Origin: Fontibacillus puldeungensis
GTDB lineage: Bacteria; Bacillota; Bacilli; Paenibacillales; Paenibacillaceae
NCBI RefSeq assembly: GCF_042678945.1
Contig: NZ_JBHTLM010000009.1
Coordinates: forward strand, 1 to 64,000
Reading direction: 5' to 3'
Length of the DNA: 64,000 nt
The notes beneath the pieces were generated by a model. That model was not told where the DNA came from. It did no database searches and worked only from the letters and a program-made list of their open reading frames with translations. Both the position numbers and the translations under genes were made by a program. Shown piece after piece: positions 48,620-57,047 of this stretch; the stretch's first letter is position 1, and every line of letters starts with the position of its first letter.

Positions 48620-49329
48620 ATGCCCCTTCTTTCAGTGATATCACCGGTTTACAACGACGAGAGAAATATACACGACCTGTACTCAGGGATTAAAGAGGCA
48701 TTAAAAGACAAAATCGAAAGCTACGAAATCGTGTTGGTTAATGACGGAAGCAGAGATGGGAGTACCCGGTTGCTGAATGAGCTCGCTCAAAGCGATAAAA
48801 CTGTAAAGGTGATCCATTTTGATAAAAGCTACGGGAAAACTGCAGCGATTTGGGCTGGAATCAAAAATTCATGTGGCGAGCTGATCGCTCTGATGGATGC
48901 GGATCTACAGTCTGACCCGCGAGACATTTTAAAGATGATGTCCTTTATCCAAAACAATGATTTTGTAAATGGAAGGCGGGAAGACTGGAAAGATTTCATG
49001 GCGAAGAAATGGATTTTGCGTATGGAAAATCGTTTTTGAGTTGGATTACGGGATACAAGATTGAAGATACAGGTAGTCCTTTGAAGCTTTTTAGACGCAA
49101 GGTAGCAGATAGTTTCTATCTTTTTAAGGAAATGCATTGTTTCTTACCCATACTTGCCAGAATAAATGGATTCTCAGTTATTGAAGTATCAGTAAAGCAT
49201 AATAAAAGAAAACATGGAAAACCCCATTATAGTGTCCTGCATCACGTCGGAGCCAGCATCATTAATGCCATTGTTGTCGGATGGTTTCATAAAAGGGTGA
49301 TCCGTTACAGAATTAAGAGAGATGGGTAA
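48620..49329 (+). pseudogene. GT2 family glycosyltransferase split by a frameshift
   Basis: The first piece (48620-49039) encodes a normal GT2 N-terminus: LLSVISPVYNDERNIHDLY, SYEIVLVNDGSRDGST and ELIALMDADLQSDPRDI (the metal-binding DAD). After REDWKDFMAKKW the frame ends in an early stop. The second piece (49009-49329, +1-type shift) continues the same protein with SFLSWITGYKIEDTGSPLKLFRR, FYLFKEMHCFLPILARINGF and HNKRKHGKPHYS. The shift is around 49005-49030. An intact protein would be about 236 residues and resembles dolichol-phosphate-mannose-synthase-like enzymes that charge a polyprenol carrier. It is probably inactive unless the shift is a sequencing error. Confidence 0.8.
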
Positions 49330-49339
49330 AGGGGTATAC

Positions 49340-49374
49340 AGCGCGGTTTCCGAGTTCTCGGGGCCGCGTTTTCT
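49340..49374 (+). terminator. Terminator (GCGG/CCGC family)
   Basis: AGCGCGGTTTCCGAG and CTCGGGGCCGCGTT form the stem, then TTTTCTT. Confidence 0.8.
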
Positions 49375-49452
49375 TATGATTCAGTTTTTTTTATTGAATA
49401 TTAAGTCTTTGCAAAGGGGAATTCTAAACAATAAACAATAAGGTGATCGATT

Positions 49453-50214
49453 TTGAAGAAGAGTGTTATGATTTTGATCAGTATTGGGATGCTTTTCTAT
49501 TCCCATGCCCTAATAGCGGATGGCTCACCATTAAAGAAAGATCGTTTTTTCTATGAGCAAAAAGGCGATATTGTATGGGAAGTTAAAACGCATCAGAAGA
49601 TGGTTGCCATTACTTTCGATGATGGCCCAGACCCTATAGAAACCACTGAGATATTAAATGAGCTTAAGAAGTACAACGCCAAATGTACTTTTTTTGTTTT
49701 AGGAAAGAAAGTAGAAACTTACCCAGAGATCGCCTCACGCATCATCAAAGAGGGCCATGAGCTGGCGAACCATACGTACAATCACGCTTACTTTAAAGGA
49801 GAATCTGGAGAAGACATTGTCAAGGAACTTATGAAAACGGAACGAGTCATCACAGGCGTTTCCGGCAAGGGCAGCAAATTTTTTCGGCCGCCGGGCGGAG
49901 TGTATAGCGATTCAGTCGTCAATGCCGCAAAACAAGTTGGCTTGAAAATCATTCTGTGGTCATGGCATCAGGACACTCGCGATTGGAAAAAACCTGGGGC
50001 GCATGTCATAAAAAAACAAGTGATGAAAAACTTAAGAAACGGCGATATTATTTTGATGCACGATTCGGTGAGCGGGAAGTCTCAAACGAAGGAAGCGTTA
50101 AGTCAAATATTGCCTGAGCTGATGAAGAAAGGTTACCGGGTAGTAACCGTGTCTGAATTGATTAAATCCCAGGAAGCTCAGGAGATCGAGATTGGCAATT
50201 ACTTTTACCCGTAA
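49453..50214 (+). CDS. Polysaccharide deacetylase family protein
   Basis: A 253-residue exported NodB-domain protein (CE4). A signal sequence (VMILISIGMLFYSHALIADG) is followed by VAITFDDGPDP (catalytic and metal Asp), ANHTYNHAYF (HxxxH metal ligands), FFRPPGGVYS, LWSWHQDTRDW and ILMHDS (active-site His). It would remove acetyl groups from peptidoglycan or other amino-sugar polymers at the cell surface. The start is TTG (AAGGTGATCGAT before it). It may belong with the broken glycosyltransferase upstream as a cell envelope unit. Confidence 0.88.
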   Translation: MKKSVMILISIGMLFYSHALIADGSPLKKDRFFYEQKGDIVWEVKTHQKMVAITFDDGPDPIETTEILNELKKYNAKCTFFVLGKKVETYPEIASRIIKEGHELANHTYNHAYFKGESGEDIVKELMKTERVITGVSGKGSKFFRPPGGVYSDSVVNAAKQVGLKIILWSWHQDTRDWKKPGAHVIKKQVMKNLRNGDIILMHDSVSGKSQTKEALSQILPELMKKGYRVVTVSELIKSQEAQEIEIGNYFYP

Positions 50215-50230
50215 CCGCGACCTTAGAGAA

Positions 50231-50268
50231 AAGACAGGATGCAGCAGAGCTCTGCTGCATCCTGTCTT
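50231..50268. terminator. Perfect 38-bp palindrome between convergent genes
   Basis: AAGACAGGATGCAGCAGAG is followed at once by its exact reverse complement, with no spacer. It lies between the deacetylase stop (50214) and the sleB stop (50284). Tails are short (TTGC and a GAGAA-rich side), so a bidirectional terminator is the best guess. Confidence 0.65.
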
Positions 50269-50283
50269 GCATGTGAGCTTAGA

Positions 50284-50925
50284 TTATTCGGTAAATATAT
50301 GGTTTCCGATCGTTACCTTTTGCGGACGCGACCAGATCCACTTGCTTGTAGCGGTTTGCGGATTAAAGTAATATAGCGAGCCATACGTTGGGTCCCAGCC
50401 CCGCACAGCATCCAGTGCAGCTAAATAGGATGTGCTATCGGGATTTAGCCAAAATTGGCCATCATCAACAGCGGTAAATGCGCCGGGCTGGAAAACAACA
50501 TCACGAATATTATTGGGGAAAATATAGGACTGGATGCGATTCATGACGACTGCACCGACAGCGACCTGGCCTTTGTAGGGTTCTCCTCTTGCCTCGCTAT
50601 GGATGAGTCTTGCCAAAATATCCATCTCGCTTTTGTTCAGAGAGTATCTTTTTAAGACCTGCCATGTTTTCTGGCCAACCATGCCATCGGCTTGAAGTCC
50701 GAATTTTTGTTGAAAGCTCTTTACCGTGCTTCTCGTATATGACCCATAGTAGCCGGTTAATTGCTGTTTATATAAACCGAGGGCTTTCAATCTGTATTGA
50801 AGATCCCACACATCACCGCCAGTGCTACCCGAAGATAGGCTGCTTGCTGCTTGCGAGATTCCGACGTTTATACCCACACTGAAAATCAAGAACATGATAA
50901 TTAGAAATCCCCGAAGTAACTTCAA
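50284..50925 (-). CDS. sleB: SleB-like spore cortex-lytic/cell wall hydrolase
   Basis: A 213-residue exported protein: signal peptide (LLRGFLIIMFLIFSVGINVG, cleavage near SQAAS), a peptidoglycan-binding domain type 1 (GDVWDLQYRLKALGLYKQQLTGYYG...FQQKFGLQADGMVGQKTW, residues 36-90) and a Hydrolase_2 catalytic domain (ARLIHSEARGEPYKGQVAVGAVVMNRI, FQPGAFTAVDDGQFW, WDPTYGSLYYFNP). The Glu in HSEARGE is the expected lytic transglycosylase acid. In spore formers this enzyme degrades the cortex during germination; no ypeB follows, so it could also be a vegetative paralogue. Confidence 0.88.
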   Translation of the reverse strand: MKLLRGFLIIMFLIFSVGINVGISQAASSLSSGSTGGDVWDLQYRLKALGLYKQQLTGYYGSYTRSTVKSFQQKFGLQADGMVGQKTWQVLKRYSLNKSEMDILARLIHSEARGEPYKGQVAVGAVVMNRIQSYIFPNNIRDVVFQPGAFTAVDDGQFWLNPDSTSYLAALDAVRGWDPTYGSLYYFNPQTATSKWIWSRPQKVTIGNHIFTE

Positions 50926-51045
50926 AACGGGTCACCTCCTCCTCCAAGATTTTATGTTGGAAGAGAAAGTGGGACAACCCTCAACATTTGGCAGCGAGGT
51001 AATTTATGGACCCATAAGTTGTTCTTTCATCCGTGAGCGTAATCT

Positions 51046-51258
51046 CTAGAGCAGGCTTAGAATACCGCCAATGATAAAGAACGAGCCAACGAAGACGGTG
51101 ATCGTACCGGAAAATTTCATAGAGTCAATGTAAGCATCACTTGGTTCGGATTCACCCTTTACTTTCCAGCCTTCATTGATATGCCATCCCCAAGTCGGCT
51201 TCTTTATGGACAATATCCCCAGAGCGATGATGAGTACCCCCATAATAATCAAAAACAT
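51046..51258 (-). CDS. Small DUF6199-like membrane protein
   Basis: A 70-residue protein with two membrane helices (FLIIMGVLIIALGILSI and SGTITVFVGSFFIIGGIL) and a central KPTWGWHINEGWKVKGESEPSDAYID segment, which I associate with the DUF6199 family of small Gram-positive membrane proteins. Function unknown. AAGAGGTGAGG lies before the ATG; an in-frame GTG three codons earlier is inside that site. Confidence 0.7.
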   Translation of the reverse strand: MFLIIMGVLIIALGILSIKKPTWGWHINEGWKVKGESEPSDAYIDSMKFSGTITVFVGSFFIIGGILSLL

Positions 51259-51383
51259 TAGCCTCACCTCTTCTTAAATTGTCGTGTTTTTCCTTAAAAA
51301 TGATTTCTATCTTATTCGATTTACTGTAGAATCTTACCTGTTAGTATATTTTGATTTTTAAGGATATGGGGAACGAAAAGTAG

Positions 51384-52952
51384 ATGGGATCACAAGTTGA
51401 CGTGTATATTACACTTGTCGCAATGTCTGGTGTACTGAACCTATTTTTGGGTATTTATGCTTTTATTCACCGCAAAGATATTCCGAACGCGCGAACCTTC
51501 CTGATATATATCATAGCGCTGTCTTTATACATTTTTGGATTTGCTTTCGAACTGGCCAGTGACTCTTTGGCGGAGATAAAGCGCTGGATCGTCGTAGAGT
51601 ATATGGGAATGCCTTTTGCCGCGGTTTTCGGGCTTTTGCTTATTTTTCACTATTTAGGAAAACGCGTCCCACGGTTCGCTGTTGCGGCGATGTTCGTTAT
51701 TCCTGTAATCACACTACTTATGGTTGCGACGAATGACGCTCATCACTTATTTTATAAATCCATCTATTTGCGGACTTCTTCTCCTTCTCCTCTAGTTGAT
51801 ATTTCCATTGGGGAATGGTATATCGTTCACGGCGCCTACACGTTCGCCTGCCTGCTTGCCGGTGCTGTCATGCTAATACGCCGGTGGCCGCAATCCAGGG
51901 GGACGTTTCGCCCTCAACACGTTACGCTGACATTTTCACAGATTATTCCGATGGTATCTTCATTTTTGTACTTGATGGGAGCAACGCCTCAAGGGATCGA
52001 TCCGGTACCCATCGTGCTGAGCATTACTTCCTGTATGTATTTCTGGGCGATTGCTTCTTCACGTATGCTGACGATCGTACCGATTGCCAAGGAGATTATT
52101 TTCGAAAGCATGCGCGAGGGGGTTATCGTTTTGGACTCTGCTCGCCGGATTGTTGACTATAATCCGGCGCTGGCCGTTTTGATGCCGGAAGCTGGCAATT
52201 GGATGGTGGGCCGGAAGCTGCCTGAGGCTTGGCTTAAGCTCACGGGCACTTCCTTTCCAGCCGGTGAAACCATCGACGGCCTGGAGGAGGAGCTGGAGTG
52301 GACAACTGGAGGCCGTAAGCTCACTAGCCTGATCCGTACCTCGCAGGTGCTCGGCAAAGGCGGAGAAACGCTGGGTACGCTGCTGCTGCTCATTGATGTG
52401 ACCGAGCAGAGAAGGCTGCAAGACCAGCTAAGACAGCTTGCGTATACGGACGTTTTAACCGGAATCGCCAATCGAGCGCAGTTTTTCCATTTAGGCAAGC
52501 TTATGCTGAAGGAAGCAGCTGCTTCGAGGTCTTTTTGCTCGTTCCTGTTATTCGATCTGGACTTTTTCAAGCGTATTAATGATACATATGGGCATGACGT
52601 TGGGGACCAGGCACTTGTACACGTAGCAAAGGTATGCAAGCGGAGCCTCCCGCCAAGAGCCGTGTTTGCCCGATATGGTGGCGAGGAGTTTGTGATTGGG
52701 CTGCCGGGCGCGTCGATGAAGGAGGCGGGAGAAGTGGCTGAGCGCTTGAGGCTTGCTTTGAGCGGTGAGCCGCTGCGAATGCAGAGCGACCTTCTTCAAA
52801 TAACCGCCAGCTTCGGCGTAGCTGAGTATGCGGGGGGAAGCGGGACGCTGGAATCGCTGCTGAGGGTAGCGGACGCTGCGCTGTACGAAGCAAAACGAAA
52901 CGGCCGTGATGCGGTAATGCTGGCTGCCGCAACCGCTGAATCCGCCGAATAG
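51384..52952 (+). CDS. Diguanylate cyclase with 7TM and PAS sensor domains
   Basis: A 522-residue signalling protein: an N-terminal seven-helix membrane domain of the histidine-kinase N-terminal 7TM type (residues about 5-220), a PAS-like domain (about 235-345, EIIFESMREGVIVLDSARRIVDYNPAL) and a GGDEF domain (about 350-515) with DVLTGIANRAQF, DLDFFKRINDTYGHDVGDQAL and the active site RYGGEEF. It should make c-di-GMP. The product-inhibition site RxxD expected before GGEEF is absent (PRAV), so feedback inhibition is unlikely. It is monocistronic between its own short promoter region and a terminator. Confidence 0.9.
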   Translation: MGSQVDVYITLVAMSGVLNLFLGIYAFIHRKDIPNARTFLIYIIALSLYIFGFAFELASDSLAEIKRWIVVEYMGMPFAAVFGLLLIFHYLGKRVPRFAVAAMFVIPVITLLMVATNDAHHLFYKSIYLRTSSPSPLVDISIGEWYIVHGAYTFACLLAGAVMLIRRWPQSRGTFRPQHVTLTFSQIIPMVSSFLYLMGATPQGIDPVPIVLSITSCMYFWAIASSRMLTIVPIAKEIIFESMREGVIVLDSARRIVDYNPALAVLMPEAGNWMVGRKLPEAWLKLTGTSFPAGETIDGLEEELEWTTGGRKLTSLIRTSQVLGKGGETLGTLLLLIDVTEQRRLQDQLRQLAYTDVLTGIANRAQFFHLGKLMLKEAAASRSFCSFLLFDLDFFKRINDTYGHDVGDQALVHVAKVCKRSLPPRAVFARYGGEEFVIGLPGASMKEAGEVAERLRLALSGEPLRMQSDLLQITASFGVAEYAGGSGTLESLLRVADAALYEAKRNGRDAVMLAAATAESAE

Positions 52953-52979
52953 TACATAATGTAGTTTAGTTACAAATGA

Positions 52980-53018
52980 AACGCGGTTTTTCGAATAGTT
53001 CGGATGACCGCGTTTTTA
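52980..53018 (+). terminator. Terminator (GCGG/CCGC family)
   Basis: AACGCGGTTTTTCGAA and TTCGGATGACCGCGTTTTTA form the stem with a T-run. Confidence 0.8.
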
Positions 53019-53021
53019 TCA

Positions 53022-54140
53022 TCATTGTGGCACGTCAGAAGCCCCTTTTCGCCTAAAAATAATTGAAATTAAAAGCAACAGCAGTGGTACGAGCGCTCCA
53101 ATAAAAATTCCGCCGAACCCGCCGATTTTATCAATTGTACCAAGCTCTACATAATTTTTTGGATACATACTTAAAAAGAACAGAGCAGCTAGTGGAAGGT
53201 AGACGACATACTTGTTCCACTTTTTCGTCAAGTGGCTAATTCCGGTCACAATATAGAAATGGTAGCTGGCTGCGGTCATGTAAATTTTGATGGTCCACAA
53301 AATGATAAACAAAATCTCAAACCTTTCTAGAAATACCCCGGGGAACTCAATCTGCTGAGCGAAAGAGACTACCGGCCATAGCAAACGGGAGACCTCTTCT
53401 ACCGACATACAGGCCACTACCATCGTTACCATCAAGAGATACAGCCCCATTGCAAAGGCATACCCCAATCCACCGGCCTTCCACGCTTTTTTAGGATTCT
53501 CCATAAAGTTCGTAATCAGAAGTACTGATTCATATCCCAAATTGGAAAAAGGGACGACGGCAAGAGATTTTACGATGGGTCCCCAGCCTTCGTGAAAGAC
53601 AGGACGCAGGTTATTAAGGTCAAAATGATTGATGTTCAGGATAATCAGCAGAAAAAATACGATAATCGATAGCGGAAAAAACAGCTCTACTAACCGGACC
53701 ATCGCATGGAGGCCGCCTGAGGTCAAATAACCAATTAAGAGCAGAAACGGCAGAATAATCATGCTGAGCGGAGTTCTTTCAAGCGCCAGTGTTTTTATGA
53801 ACTCCGCCATCATTCTGACAACTAGGGAGCTGACCAGCATGCAGTAGATGATAAAAATAATGTTCAGGATGGTGCCAATAAATTTACCTGCAAGGATCGA
53901 ATTGATTTCGTAAAAAGTTTTGTCCGGGAACCGTCTGCACAGCTTTACATTGATATATACGACAAGCAGCCCGATTAGGCTGGCGAGCATAAGCCCTTGC
54001 CAAACATCGGGGGTGTGGGTTTCGGCCGCAATCATTCTCGGTAAACTAACGATACCTACCGCGTATACGGCTGAGGCTACCGTCAGGGTAGCCTGGAGGG
54101 TTGAAATTTTTTCTCGCTTCATGGAAGGTATATTGGACAT
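53022..54140 (-). CDS. Spore germination permease, GerB/GerAB type
   Basis: A 372-residue APC-superfamily protein with about ten membrane helices. The start KREKISTLQATLTVASAVYAVGIVSLPRMIA is the typical opening of GerAB-type permeases, and NLRPVFHEGWGPIVKSLAVVPFSNLGYE is the characteristic central loop. GerB subunits act in the inner spore membrane as part of nutrient receptors together with GerA and GerC. Here neither partner gene is adjacent, so it is an orphan permease. GAGAGGG six bases upstream sets the ATG at 54140; an earlier in-frame ATG overlaps this site. Confidence 0.88.
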   Translation of the reverse strand: MSNIPSMKREKISTLQATLTVASAVYAVGIVSLPRMIAAETHTPDVWQGLMLASLIGLLVVYINVKLCRRFPDKTFYEINSILAGKFIGTILNIIFIIYCMLVSSLVVRMMAEFIKTLALERTPLSMIILPFLLLIGYLTSGGLHAMVRLVELFFPLSIIVFFLLIILNINHFDLNNLRPVFHEGWGPIVKSLAVVPFSNLGYESVLLITNFMENPKKAWKAGGLGYAFAMGLYLLMVTMVVACMSVEEVSRLLWPVVSFAQQIEFPGVFLERFEILFIILWTIKIYMTAASYHFYIVTGISHLTKKWNKYVVYLPLAALFFLSMYPKNYVELGTIDKIGGFGGIFIGALVPLLLLLISIIFRRKGASDVPQ

Positions 54141-54255
54141 GACGAACCCTCTCTTTAACTGCGACATCTTTTACTACCATTCTCTCCTTGAAAAAGAACA
54201 CATCGGTCATAGGTGTAATATGTGTAAACCGCAAGTCGGTCATTCAGAATTTTAA

Positions 54256-54283
54256 TTGGAATTCGTCCTTAATCAGGTATAAT
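54256..54283 (+). promoter_or_regulatory. Promoter of the sensor kinase/AraC regulator unit
   Basis: TTGGAA (54256-54261) and a perfect TATAAT (54278-54283) are spaced by 16 bases. Confidence 0.6.
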
Positions 54284-54351
54284 TATTCAACAAGATTTTC
54301 ATTAGCCTCAAACAACCTTGTTAATTAGACGCTTATATGGGAGATGATCAA

Positions 54352-56109
54352 ATGCCAGCACGACATATTTTCACCTCGATCCCGATAGTCGGTAAACTTC
54401 AATCCACACGCAGCCAGCTCATGATCAGCTTTCTTTGCGTTGTAGCTGTGATTATGCTCAGCACCGCCGCAATTGCCTATCCGCTTCTATTGCAAAATAT
54501 TAAAGAAACTGCAGAGTCCTATGTTCAAGAGAGCACGCTGCTGGCATCTAAAAATTTGGATGCCGAGCTGGCTCAAATCGATGAGACATTCCAACGCATT
54601 ACCCTGGACGATGAAGTGCAGCGTTTGCTCTCAAAGGCGAAGCAAAATGTTTACATTTCGATCGATGAACGCTTGGCCATGCGGAACGTACTGAATCGGC
54701 AGCTGATTTTTTCCGAGCATGTGAACAGTGCTGAATTGTACGATGAGCGAGCGCAGGCACTATATCCGCTGTATAACCAAAAGCTAGGCGAGATGATCGG
54801 AGAGGGAAACGTGCTGAGCGCGATTGCGAATCCGAACCGGACGCTCTGGATGCGGTCGGAGGAAAACGACGGCGAACTGATTGCGGTACGCCATGTTCGG
54901 CGGCTTGAGGATTGGACTGCCGGAGGAAATATACTTTTTCACGTGAAGCAAAGCGTTTTCCAGAACCAAACGGCTGCACAAAACCAGAATGACTTTGTAT
55001 ACCTCGTTTACGATGAGAACGGCAAATTATTAAACACCACTTTCGATCCGGTGAAGCCAGAGTTGCATGATTTCGAGAACGCAAAAGTAACGAAGTGGCA
55101 GGGAAAACGCTTCTATTCGATGGTTCATACTTCAGGTGCGACGGGGTGGACGATGGTGAGCCTTGTTCCCGCGGATAAGATTGAGCGTCCGGTACAGCTG
55201 CTTCGTAACGTGCTCTATATCTCTGCAGGAATCGGAGGTGGCACGGCCTTAATATTATCCGTCCTTCTCTCTCTGCTTATTACTCGGCCACTAAATCATG
55301 TGCGAAGAGTGATGAAATTTTCACAGATGGGCGAGTTCCAAGTCAACGAGGTCATTTATTTTAACCGAGAGGTCAATGAGCTGAACCGCACCTACAACAA
55401 GATGGTCAATCGTATTCAATTCTTGATTAACGAGGTTTATGAAAAAGAACGCCTGAGTAACATATCGAAAATTAAGGCGCTGCAAGCGCAAATCAACCCT
55501 CATTTTTTGTTTAATACGCTGGAGGCGCTAAACTGGTATTTGCGTAACAAGGACGACGATGAGTCCGCCGATCTGATCGTTTCTCTGTCTGACTTGTTCC
55601 GCTACACGTCAGGGCGTTCCTCCAAGAGCGATATCGCATTTCTCACGGAAGAAATTCAGCATGTGGAGCGCTACCTGACACTGATGGGGCTTAGGCTGCA
55701 GGAACGCTTGAAGTATTCGATTGATGTGGAAGCGAGTATCGGAGGATATCAGGTGCCGCGACTGCTTCTTCAGCCTATTGTTGAAAACGCAGTTTATCAC
55801 GGGGTGGAGACGCAAAACGAGGAAAGCCGGCTCTCCATCACAGTTCGGTCTACGGAAGATACATTGCTAATCATCGTTTGGAATAATGGTCAAGCTATTC
55901 CTACCGATCGATTGGAGGAAATTCACAAGCACTTGGCAGCGCTGGAAGCAACAACCGGTGGAAGGATCGGAATGGGCCTCTCCAACGTTCATGAGCGCAT
56001 TAAATTGATGTATGGAAATGAGTATGGAGTTTCGGTTGAAAGCGATAATCATCATGGCACGCAAGTTACCCTAACGCTACCTTATTCCCAGAAGGAGGTA
56101 TCCGAATGA
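54352..56109 (+). CDS. YesM-type sensor histidine kinase
   Basis: A 585-residue membrane kinase: one helix near residues 20-45 (LMISFLCVVAVIMLSTAAIAYPLLL), an external dCACHE-like sensor to about 285, a second helix (LYISAGIGGGTALILSVLLSLLI), a HAMP linker, the His_kinase domain with QINPHFLFNTLEALNWYLR and HATPase motifs (LLQPIVENAVYHGVE, GGRIGMGLSNVHERI). ATG at 54352 is preceded by GGGAGATGATCAA; an upstream ATG would overlap it. It overlaps its AraC-type regulator by four bases and is next to a sugar ABC importer, the usual layout for sensing extracellular oligosaccharides. Confidence 0.92.
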   Translation: MPARHIFTSIPIVGKLQSTRSQLMISFLCVVAVIMLSTAAIAYPLLLQNIKETAESYVQESTLLASKNLDAELAQIDETFQRITLDDEVQRLLSKAKQNVYISIDERLAMRNVLNRQLIFSEHVNSAELYDERAQALYPLYNQKLGEMIGEGNVLSAIANPNRTLWMRSEENDGELIAVRHVRRLEDWTAGGNILFHVKQSVFQNQTAAQNQNDFVYLVYDENGKLLNTTFDPVKPELHDFENAKVTKWQGKRFYSMVHTSGATGWTMVSLVPADKIERPVQLLRNVLYISAGIGGGTALILSVLLSLLITRPLNHVRRVMKFSQMGEFQVNEVIYFNREVNELNRTYNKMVNRIQFLINEVYEKERLSNISKIKALQAQINPHFLFNTLEALNWYLRNKDDDESADLIVSLSDLFRYTSGRSSKSDIAFLTEEIQHVERYLTLMGLRLQERLKYSIDVEASIGGYQVPRLLLQPIVENAVYHGVETQNEESRLSITVRSTEDTLLIIVWNNGQAIPTDRLEEIHKHLAALEATTGGRIGMGLSNVHERIKLMYGNEYGVSVESDNHHGTQVTLTLPYSQKEVSE

Positions 56110-56891
56110 TACGCAAAGTCTTAATCGTTGAGGATGAGCCGCTCACAAGCAAAGGGATATTGCGAACGCTGCAAAAATGGAATCCCCATGAATACGAGTA
56201 CGTGACGGCCGCCAATGGAGAGGAGGCTTTAACTTTTCTCCGGTCGGGGGGGTACGTATTGATTATCACCGATATTCGCATGCCGGTCATGAACGGGATC
56301 GAGCTGCTGGAGGAAGTTCAGCGTTCGGGTATCAAGGTGGCGGCTATCGTTCTGTCCGGACATTCTGATTTTGATTATGTACGGTCCGCACTTGTAAACG
56401 GGGCGGCAGATTACGTATTAAAGCCGATTAGCCCGGGGCAGCTTGTCGAAGCGGTTGAACGAGGTCTGGCTAGTCAGATGGAGAAGCAGAAGGATCTGCT
56501 GGGCCGAAAGATTGTACAGAACGAAGGAGAATGGCTGGAAAAATGGGATCGTGGAACAGGTAACGCTTCAATTTTAAATGCGATTGAGTTCATTGAGAAG
56601 CATCTGGGGGAGTCGATCGGAATACAAGACGTTGCCTCGGCGGTTCACCTGAACCCGAATTATTTCAGCTCCTTGTTCAAGGAGGAGACAGGGCTCACCT
56701 TTAGTGATTTTCTGGCCAAGCGCCGAATACTTGAGGGTAAGAGGCTGCTCGCACAAACGGATCTTAAAATTTACGCAATTGCTGAGAAAGTCGGATACCA
56801 AACAGCAAAGTATTTTACGAAGGTGTTTCATGATTTAGAAGGTATTACTCCGAAGGAGTACCGTTGCAGCCTTCGGGATGACCGCCAGTGA
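56106..56891 (+). CDS. YesN-type response regulator with AraC DNA-binding domain
   Basis: A 261-residue regulator: receiver (VLIVEDEPLTSKGI, phospho-Asp in LIITDIRMPVMNG, VLKPIS) and a C-terminal AraC/XylS domain with two HTH motifs (IGIQDVASAVHLNPNYFSSLFKEETGLTFSDFLAKRRI and YAIAEKVGYQTAKYFTKVFHDLEGITPKEYR). It should activate the ABC transporter and glycosidase genes that follow. It is translationally coupled to the kinase and closed by a terminator. Confidence 0.93.
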   Translation: MIRKVLIVEDEPLTSKGILRTLQKWNPHEYEYVTAANGEEALTFLRSGGYVLIITDIRMPVMNGIELLEEVQRSGIKVAAIVLSGHSDFDYVRSALVNGAADYVLKPISPGQLVEAVERGLASQMEKQKDLLGRKIVQNEGEWLEKWDRGTGNASILNAIEFIEKHLGESIGIQDVASAVHLNPNYFSSLFKEETGLTFSDFLAKRRILEGKRLLAQTDLKIYAIAEKVGYQTAKYFTKVFHDLEGITPKEYRCSLRDDRQ

Positions 56892-56904
56892 TGGCGGTTT
56901 TTTT
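56881..56904 (+). terminator. Rho-independent terminator of the sensor pair
   Basis: ACCGCC-AGTGAT-GGCGGT followed by a run of T overlaps the last codons of the regulator gene. Confidence 0.8.
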
Positions 56905-56978
56905 AATGCTATTGTGGAAAACTATGCTCTGGTCCTATCGAAAGTGAGCATTTTGGTATTTTTCCTGATCGATGCGCC

Positions 56979-57007
56979 TTACAGCGATTTTTGAAGGCAC
57001 CTATAAT
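56979..57007 (+). promoter_or_regulatory. Promoter of the sugar ABC operon
   Basis: TTACAG and a perfect TATAAT (57002-57007) are spaced by 17 bases. The weak -35 fits an activated promoter. Confidence 0.6.
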
Positions 57008-57014
57008 TAAGACA

Positions 57015-57028
57015 TGAAAGCGATAACA
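57015..57028. promoter_or_regulatory. CcpA catabolite-responsive element (cre)
   Basis: TGAAAGCGATAACA matches the consensus TGWAANCGNTNWCA at every position. It lies at the expected transcription start, where CcpA binding represses. Confidence 0.85.
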
Positions 57029-57047
57029 TTTTGAGGGGGAAATAGAG

